NCBI GenBank assembly: GCA_013396655.1
Contig: WBMV01004989.1
Location: 605,317 to 669,316 of the forward strand
Direction of reading: 5' to 3'
Length of the DNA stretch: 64,000 nt
From: Campylorhamphus procurvoides
Lineage: Eukaryota; Chordata; Aves; Passeriformes; Dendrocolaptidae
A program made the position numbers and the translations under genes. Within the stretch, counting starts at the first letter, position 1; the number at the start of each line of letters is the position of its first letter. Under the pieces are notes generated by a model. That model saw only the letters and a list, made by a program, of their open reading frames with translations, was not told the DNA's origin and searched no databases. Below are positions 62,439 through 64,000 of the stretch, in pieces.

Positions 62439-64000
62439 CCTTCAGAAAAAGTGTAACTTGCAAGTGTAACTAGTACCATACCATAAGGCAAGCTTTCTCA
62501 AGCTGAGATATTTGGGAACTTGGTATAAATTTTTAGAGGCTAGTATTCCAACTGTAGTGAAAAATTATTTTTGCCAGGATACCATAGCATATTTAGGTAT
62601 TCTAACCTATTGATGAAACATTCTTATTTGTAAACATGTAATGCAATAGTTTTACATGCCAGATATGTGCTTTCTCCATAAATTAATTGTTAAACAAAAT
62701 GTAAGTATATGTAATAGAATGAAAGAAAGGAGTGTAAGGGAAACACAGAAAAAAGTTGTAACAATAGTTATTGTAAAATAGTTACATAGAAAACATATGC
62801 TGTCAGTAATTAACAGGTAGAAAATAGGTCAAGATTAGGAAAACAAGACAACCAGCACAGCAGGATAATTTTGGATGGCAGCTAATTCACCAGGGAGTTC
62901 TTCAGGAAGTAACAAAGATATCTGTATAGAAGACACAATTAAAACACACTTTTAAGGCTCAGGTAAAGATTTATTTAGTGTATGTGTACATTCAGTGTAA
63001 GAAATAAATAAGCATTGCAGAGCTAGCATTAAAAATCTCTGTTATCAAAAATTTCCTTCTTCCTTTTCTATCTTAGGTCAGCCTACCATTTCTAAAACCT
63101 TCTTAAAGCATTAGGAGGTTTCTATTTCCTTTTTTTTACTCTATTTTTATTTTCTTCCTTATTTTTGCCAGCTGCTTCATTCATACTGCCTATACACTAA
63201 GGGCTCCCCCTGTGCACAAATTCTCACAATGCAGTTGGGCAGAGCAAGAGTGTATGCAGGAGCTGAAAGAGATTTTTTTTCAGTCTGTCCAATGTTGGGT
63301 TTTAATGTTTGTTATCTAAGTTGTTTTGCCAGTGCAAAACCATCAAAGTACAACCAAAACTGTAATCATCCCGGCTAGCACAGGTCATGAGACCAAGTTT
63401 GATGTAAGCTTAAGTACCACAGTCAGAGCTAAACAGCAAAGCTCAACAACATTTTCCAATGCAAAAATTATTTACTGCATTTTGTTCCCATATGACCTTT
63501 TCCAGAGTCAGTACTAGACAAGTTCCAGGTCATGCTGTATAGAAATTTAAGATGTTAGTACCCTGCCAGTCTGTTCTTCCCCAAAAACAAAATCAGCAAA
63601 AGGGGAAAACTGACTGAATAAGTTTGGCTGCTTAGCATTAACCCACTGCCACTGGTGAGGTAAGCCCTTAGACTTCTTGCTGATGCAACTGAGGTGCAGA
63701 CACACGTTCCCACTTTGTAGTGGAGGCAGTAATCTCCCAGACGGAGAAGTCAGCTACAAATTCAAAATTCATGCCCCTAAAATCGGTACAGGTCTTCTTT
63801 CATGGCTATAACAGAAATCCTCAAGTTAACAAAATGGTCTTGAAAAGAAATTTTCAGACTGCATATCATCTTCGTAAAAAGCATATCCATTGACTTTCAT
63901 TATTGTATCATCACTTTGAAGTCAGTTGGATGATTCTCACAAAAGGTCAAATGGGCAGTGACTTGCCAGGGTTTACTTTAGGTGTTTGAGACTACAAAAT
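62439..64000. other. Unique AT-rich DNA
   Basis: No gene or recognised repeat. One 63-codon + frame at 63326-63517 is not supported by anything else. Confidence 0.6.

Noticed and set aside
1..64000. CRISPR arrays, operons, phage or plasmid functions
   Set aside because: No regularly spaced repeats or compact coding arrangement exist; the DNA is vertebrate nuclear sequence.

Overview
This is vertebrate nuclear DNA, almost certainly from a bird. The main evidence is repeat identity. Several copies of the CR1 LINE (chicken repeat 1) are present, with the characteristic 3' end (ATTCTRTGATTC in sense, CACAGAATCACAGAATGG in antisense). There are also long terminal repeats that I recognise as common avian endogenous-retrovirus solo LTRs. 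I see no Alu, L1, B1/B2 or other mammalian elements, and recognised repeats make up only roughly 6 percent of the window. The sequence is AT-rich, and in-frame stops limit open frames to about 157 codons. No bacterial, organellar or CRISPR features are seen.

No complete protein-coding gene can be supported. The window reads as a gene desert or the inside of one or a few very long introns. Short open frames are scattered at the density expected by chance, and several lie inside CR1 or LTR copies. Three short open segments flanked by splice-like signals (18166-18238, 22074-22134, 39624-39734; all +) are phase-compatible. They are reported as weak candidate exons only. An open frame at 25081-25554 (+) and one at 55460-55690 (-) are described without a function.

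Layout: unique AT-rich DNA, 1-3534. CR1 (+), 3535-3760. Unique DNA containing two adjacent perfect hairpins at 8628-8708. A head-to-head CR1 composite, 11594-12663. A solo LTR (-), 14667-15315. Long unique stretch with microsatellites and candidate exons, to 25080. Unassigned open frame with a short tandem repeat and a CR1 tail, 25081-25808. Unique DNA to 34151, with a single N at 33928. A solo LTR (-), 34152-35101. Unique DNA with two antisense CR1 copies at 46284-46805 and 47707-47980. A short LTR (+) near 50600-50911. Unique DNA with a locally GC-richer block at 55230-55700. A near-identical direct duplication at 60973-62438, bracketed by single Ns and most simply an assembly artefact. Unique DNA to the end.

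The most noteworthy observations are the twin hairpins (12-bp and 23-bp perfect stems, directly abutting), the N-flanked 756-bp-period duplication that looks like a redundant contained contig, and the head-to-head CR1 pair. I did not find a convincing undescribed system in this window.
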